A stretch of DNA of 64,000 nt from JACVRU01 sp040902725 (lineage in GTDB: Bacteria > Actinomycetota > Thermoleophilia > Gaiellales > Gaiellaceae): positions 1-64,000 of the forward strand of contig JBBDWU010000041.1 in NCBI GenBank assembly GCA_040902725.1, in the 5' to 3' direction. The notes under the pieces are model-generated. The model saw only the letters and a list, made by a program, of their open reading frames with translations. It did not search any database and was not told where the DNA came from. Every line of letters starts with the position of its first letter. Position 1 is the stretch's first letter. The translations under genes were made by a program, and so were the position numbers. Positions 61,273 through 64,000 of the stretch are shown one piece after another.

Positions 61273-62073
61273 TTAGCCCTGGCCGAAGCCGATGATCAGG
61301 TAGTAGGCGGCCGGGGCGGCGAAGAGGTGCGCGTCGAGGCGGTCGAGGATGCCGCCGTGCGCGCCGAGCAGCCGGCCCGAGTCCTTCGCGCCCATGTCCC
61401 GCTTGATCGCCGACTCGAACAGGTCGCCGAGCGCGGCCGCCACCGCGACCACGCCGCCGAGCACCAACGACTGCCAGATCGAGAGGAAGACGTCGGTGTC
61501 CGGATAGACCGCGAAGAACGCGACTGCCACCGCGGCGGCGGTGCCGGTGACGAACCCCTCCCACGTCTTGCGCGGCGAGATCACCGGCGCCATGCGGTGC
61601 CGGCCGAGGAGGCGGCCGCCGAAGAATGCGAACGTGTCGGCCGCGAAGACCGCGAGCAGCACCGTGAGGACGGCGAGCCGTCCCTCGTCGAGCTCCCGGA
61701 GCAGCAGGATGTGGCCCAGCCCGAGCGCGATCCATGCCGTCCCGAGCAGCGTCGAGCCGACCGCAACCGTCGCCGGCTGGCTCGTCCCCGCCAACCCCTG
61801 CATGACAAAGGCCAGCAGCACGGTGGCCATCAGGCCGCCGAGCATCCATTCCACGCCGCCCAGCGAGGCCCCGACGAGCATCGCCCCCGCACCGAGGTAG
61901 GCCGCGAGGACGAGCGGCCGCAGCGGCCGGATCAGCTCCGCGTACTCGTGCAGCGCGACGAGCGCCGCCGCGAGCGCGAGCCCCAGCAGCGCGTAGCCGC
62001 CGAGGTAGACGAGCCCGAGGACGACCGGCAGCGCCACGACTGAGACGGCGACCCGGTTGACGAGCTGTGTCAT
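61273..62073 (-). CDS. cdsA: phosphatidate cytidylyltransferase
   Basis: 266 aa with about seven spans. The family signature near the C-terminus is present (GDLFESAIKRDMGAKDSG then LGAHGGILDRLDA). Makes CDP-diacylglycerol, the substrate of the PgsA-like enzyme at 50859. ATG overlaps the uppS stop by four bases. Confidence 0.95.
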   Translation of the reverse strand: MTQLVNRVAVSVVALPVVLGLVYLGGYALLGLALAAALVALHEYAELIRPLRPLVLAAYLGAGAMLVGASLGGVEWMLGGLMATVLLAFVMQGLAGTSQPATVAVGSTLLGTAWIALGLGHILLLRELDEGRLAVLTVLLAVFAADTFAFFGGRLLGRHRMAPVISPRKTWEGFVTGTAAAVAVAFFAVYPDTDVFLSIWQSLVLGGVVAVAAALGDLFESAIKRDMGAKDSGRLLGAHGGILDRLDAHLFAAPAAYYLIIGFGQG

Positions 62074-62771
62074 CGCCCGCCGAAGCGGCGGCGGCGGCTG
62101 GCGTACTCCTCCAGGGCCTCCCGCAGCTGCTCCTCGCCGAAGTCGGGCCAGAGCGTCTCCACGAAGACGAGCTCCGCATAGGCGAGCTGCCAGAGGAAGA
62201 AGTTCGAGATCCGCTGCTCGCCCGACGTGCGGATCAGGAGGTCCGGGTCGGGCATCTCGGAGGCATACAGGTGCGCCCTGAAGCGCTCCTCGTCGACCTC
62301 CTCAGCCCCCTCTTCCGCCAGCGCCCGGGCCGCCGCCAGGATCTCCGCCCGGCCGCCGTAGTCGAAGGCGATCCAGAGGTGGAGACGGTCGTTGGCGGCC
62401 GTCGAGGACTCGAGCTCGGCCATCTTGGCCCGCAGCTCGTCGGGCGCGCGGTCGCGGCGCCCGACGAAGCGGGTGCGGACGCCTTGCGCCGCCAGATCGG
62501 GCAGCTCCCGGTCGATCGTGTCCCCGAAGATCTCCATCAGGTCCTCGACCTCCTCGGAGGGCCGGGCCCAGTTCTCGGTCGAGAAGGCGTAGACCGCGAG
62601 CGAGCGGACGCCGAGCTCGATCGCCGCCTCCACGGTGCTCCGGAGCGCCCTCGTGCCGGCCCGGTGGCCCTCGGCGACGGGCAGGCCGCGCTGCTCCGCC
62701 CAGCGGCCGTTCCCATCCATGATGATCGCGACGGCCCGCGCGAGGTCCGTCGCCGGCGGGGCGGCCGTCAC
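62070..62771 (-). CDS. uppS: isoprenyl (undecaprenyl) diphosphate synthase
   Basis: 233 aa cis-prenyltransferase. IIMDGNGRWAEQRGLP with Asp19, GHRAGTRAL, and the VYAFSTENWARPSEEV motif are intact, and RTSGEQRISNFFLWQLAYAEL is at the end. Makes the carrier lipid for peptidoglycan. GTG overlaps the frr stop by four bases. Confidence 0.96.
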   Translation of the reverse strand: MTAAPPATDLARAVAIIMDGNGRWAEQRGLPVAEGHRAGTRALRSTVEAAIELGVRSLAVYAFSTENWARPSEEVEDLMEIFGDTIDRELPDLAAQGVRTRFVGRRDRAPDELRAKMAELESSTAANDRLHLWIAFDYGGRAEILAAARALAEEGAEEVDEERFRAHLYASEMPDPDLLIRTSGEQRISNFFLWQLAYAELVFVETLWPDFGEEQLREALEEYASRRRRFGGR

Positions 62772-63331
62772 ACCTCCATTATCTCGGCTTCCTTGTGCTT
62801 GAGGAGATCGTCGATCTTCCCGACGTGCTCGTCGGTCACCTTCTGGACGCGCTCCTCGGCACGGTGCTCCTCGTCGGCGCCGACGTCGCCCGAGTCCACG
62901 AGCTGCTTGAGGTGCTGGATGGCGTCGCGGCGAACGTTCCGCACGGCGACGCGCCCCTCCTCGGCCATGTGGCGGACGACCTTGACGAGCTCCTTCCGCC
63001 GCTCCTCGGTCAGCTGCGGGATCGGCAGTCGGATGAGCTTGCCGTCGTTGGACGGCGTGAGACCGAGATCGGACTCCTGGATCGCCTTCTCGATCGCCTT
63101 CAGCGAGCTGGGGTCGAACGGCTGCACCGAGAGCAGCCGAGGCTCGGGCGCGCTGATCGTGGCGAGCTGCTTCAACGGTGTCGGCTGCCCGTAGTAGTCC
63201 ACGTTGATGCGATCGAGCAGCGCCGGCGAAGCCCGCCCCGTACGCACCGAGTTGAACTCGACGTGCGCGGCCTCGACCGACCGGACCATCCGGCGCTGGG
63301 CGTCCTGGAGCAGCTCATCGACCGTCGCCAC
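62768..63331 (-). CDS. frr: ribosome recycling factor
   Basis: 187 aa, usual length. EFNSVRTGRASPALLDRINVDYYG, PFDPSSLKAIEKAIQESDLGLTPSNDG and RRKELVKVVRHMAEEGRVAVRNVRRDA are typical. Splits post-termination ribosomes with EF-G. GTG start lies 17 bases inside the pyrH end. Confidence 0.97.
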   Translation of the reverse strand: MATVDELLQDAQRRMVRSVEAAHVEFNSVRTGRASPALLDRINVDYYGQPTPLKQLATISAPEPRLLSVQPFDPSSLKAIEKAIQESDLGLTPSNDGKLIRLPIPQLTEERRKELVKVVRHMAEEGRVAVRNVRRDAIQHLKQLVDSGDVGADEEHRAEERVQKVTDEHVGKIDDLLKHKEAEIMEV

Positions 63332-64000
63332 GTGTGCCTCCTTCCGTCGAGATGATCGTCCCGATCCGCTCGCCGCTCACGACCCGCTCGATGTTCCCGG
63401 GCTCGAGCGAGAAGACGTGGATCGGCATGCCGTTGTCCATGCAGAGCGACAGCGCCGTCGTGTCCATCACCTTCAGGCCGCGTTCGATCGCCTCGAGGTG
63501 CGTCAGCTCGGGCAGGAACTCGGCCCGTGGGACGAGGCGGGGATCCCCCGCGTACACGCCCTCGACGCCGTGCTTGCCCATCAGGATCGCGTCGGCGTCG
63601 ATCTCGAGCGCGCGCAGCGCGGCGGCGGTGTCGGTCGTGAAGTACGGGTTGCCGGTGCCGGCCGCGAAGATGACGACCCGCCCCTTCTCGAGGTGGCGGA
63701 TCGCGCGCCGCCGGATGTACGGCTCGGCCACCTCCGAAACGGCTATGGCGGACATGAGCCGGCTCTGCGCGCCCTGCCGCTCCAGCTGGTCCTGGAGCGT
63801 GAGCGCGTTCAGGAGCGTGGCGAGCATGCCGGCGTAGTCGGCCGTGGCGCGGTCCATACCCTCCGCCGCGGCCGTCATCCCGCGGTACACGTTGCCCGCA
63901 CCGACGACGATCGCCACCGCCACCCCGCGCGACTGCACGCCCACGATCTCCTCCGACAGGCGCACGACCGTCCCGAGGTCGATGCCGTAGTCCCGCTCGC
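63315..64000 (-). CDS. pyrH: UMP kinase, 5' end beyond the window
   Basis: About 227 C-terminal residues visible. Reading enters from the right edge in DYGIDLGTVVRLSEEIV, continues with VGAGNVYRG, ATGLNA-like MLATLLNALTLQDQLE and GTGNPYFTTDTAAALRA, then VDGVYAGDP-like VEGVYAGDPRLVP. Hexameric UTP-sensitive UMP kinase of the amino-acid-kinase fold. The glycine-rich start lies outside. Confidence 0.96.
   Translation of the reverse strand, partial: ERDYGIDLGTVVRLSEEIVGVQSRGVAVAIVVGAGNVYRGMTAAAEGMDRATADYAGMLATLLNALTLQDQLERQGAQSRLMSAIAVSEVAEPYIRRRAIRHLEKGRVVIFAAGTGNPYFTTDTAAALRALEIDADAILMGKHGVEGVYAGDPRLVPRAEFLPELTHLEAIERGLKVMDTTALSLCMDNGMPIHVFSLEPGNIERVVSGERIGTIISTEGGTRGDGR

Noticed and set aside
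60082..62043. 650-codon plus-strand open frame over dxr and cdsA
   Set aside because: Antisense shadow of two well-conserved genes.

Overview
The window is very GC-rich, gene-dense chromosomal DNA from a bacterium. GTG and TTG starts are frequent and neighbouring genes often overlap by 1-4 nt. Three kinds of evidence point to a deep-branching actinobacterium, probably Thermoleophilia (Gaiellales or Solirubrobacterales-like): the gene order ftsK-rodZ-like-cinA-recA-recX-rny-miaB-miaA-dapF-hflX; the set PNPase + RNase J + RNase Y, MurT/GatD, a GarA-like FHA protein with MerR, and a single-motif RsiG-like protein; and general codon style. The taxonomic placement is inference. I see no transposase, phage module or CRISPR array.

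Left part (1-12.3 kb): the 3' part of pnp, then a secreted M23/fibronectin-III protein of lower-GC style flanked by a duplicated pnp 3' end. Next come a PRC-barrel protein and an L,D-transpeptidase on the minus strand. A tight plus-strand operon follows: M16 peptidase, dapB, dapA, rnj, an unknown gene, a ribokinase-family gene and a nucleoside hydrolase. Middle left (12.3-32.4 kb, all plus): ftsK; a BMP-type nucleoside ABC transporter whose lipoprotein and ATPase genes are separated by a G14C21 tract; a RodZ-like protein, cinA, thpR, recA, recX and rny; a tandem pair of M6-like secreted metallopeptidases, one with its active site destroyed; then miaB, a tyrosine phosphatase, miaA and dapF. The transporter, nucleoside hydrolase and ribokinase fit one nucleoside-salvage route.

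Centre (32.4-45.8 kb): dapD and a DapC-like aminotransferase (minus), so most of the succinylase branch of lysine/DAP synthesis is in this window; hflX, dut and a NUDIX hydrolase (plus); GatD-MurT (minus), which amidates lipid II; an HNH-repeat DNA-binding-like protein; a stand-alone class II glutaminase; two convergent RpoD-family sigma factors; an EamA transporter; uppP; and an intergenic cluster of DnaA-box-like motifs.

Right part (45.8-64 kb, mostly minus): an apparent operon pgsA-like, GDP-mannose pyrophosphorylase/pseudo-phosphomannomutase fusion, RsiG-like, FHA, MerR, apt and a Cys-rich protein; a hutF-like amidohydrolase and a secreted glycosidase; a secreted HExxH protein and a DUF4236 protein; tRNA-Pro(GGG); and the classical run pyrH-frr-uppS-cdsA-dxr-rseP-ispG-proS followed by an XRE regulator and a lipoprotein. 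The most interesting points are a DapF with both catalytic cysteines replaced by serine, a dapD that seems to start at CTG right after an in-frame TGA, the RsiG-like c-di-GMP motif, the peptidase/pseudopeptidase pair, the pnp-end duplication and the G/C tract.
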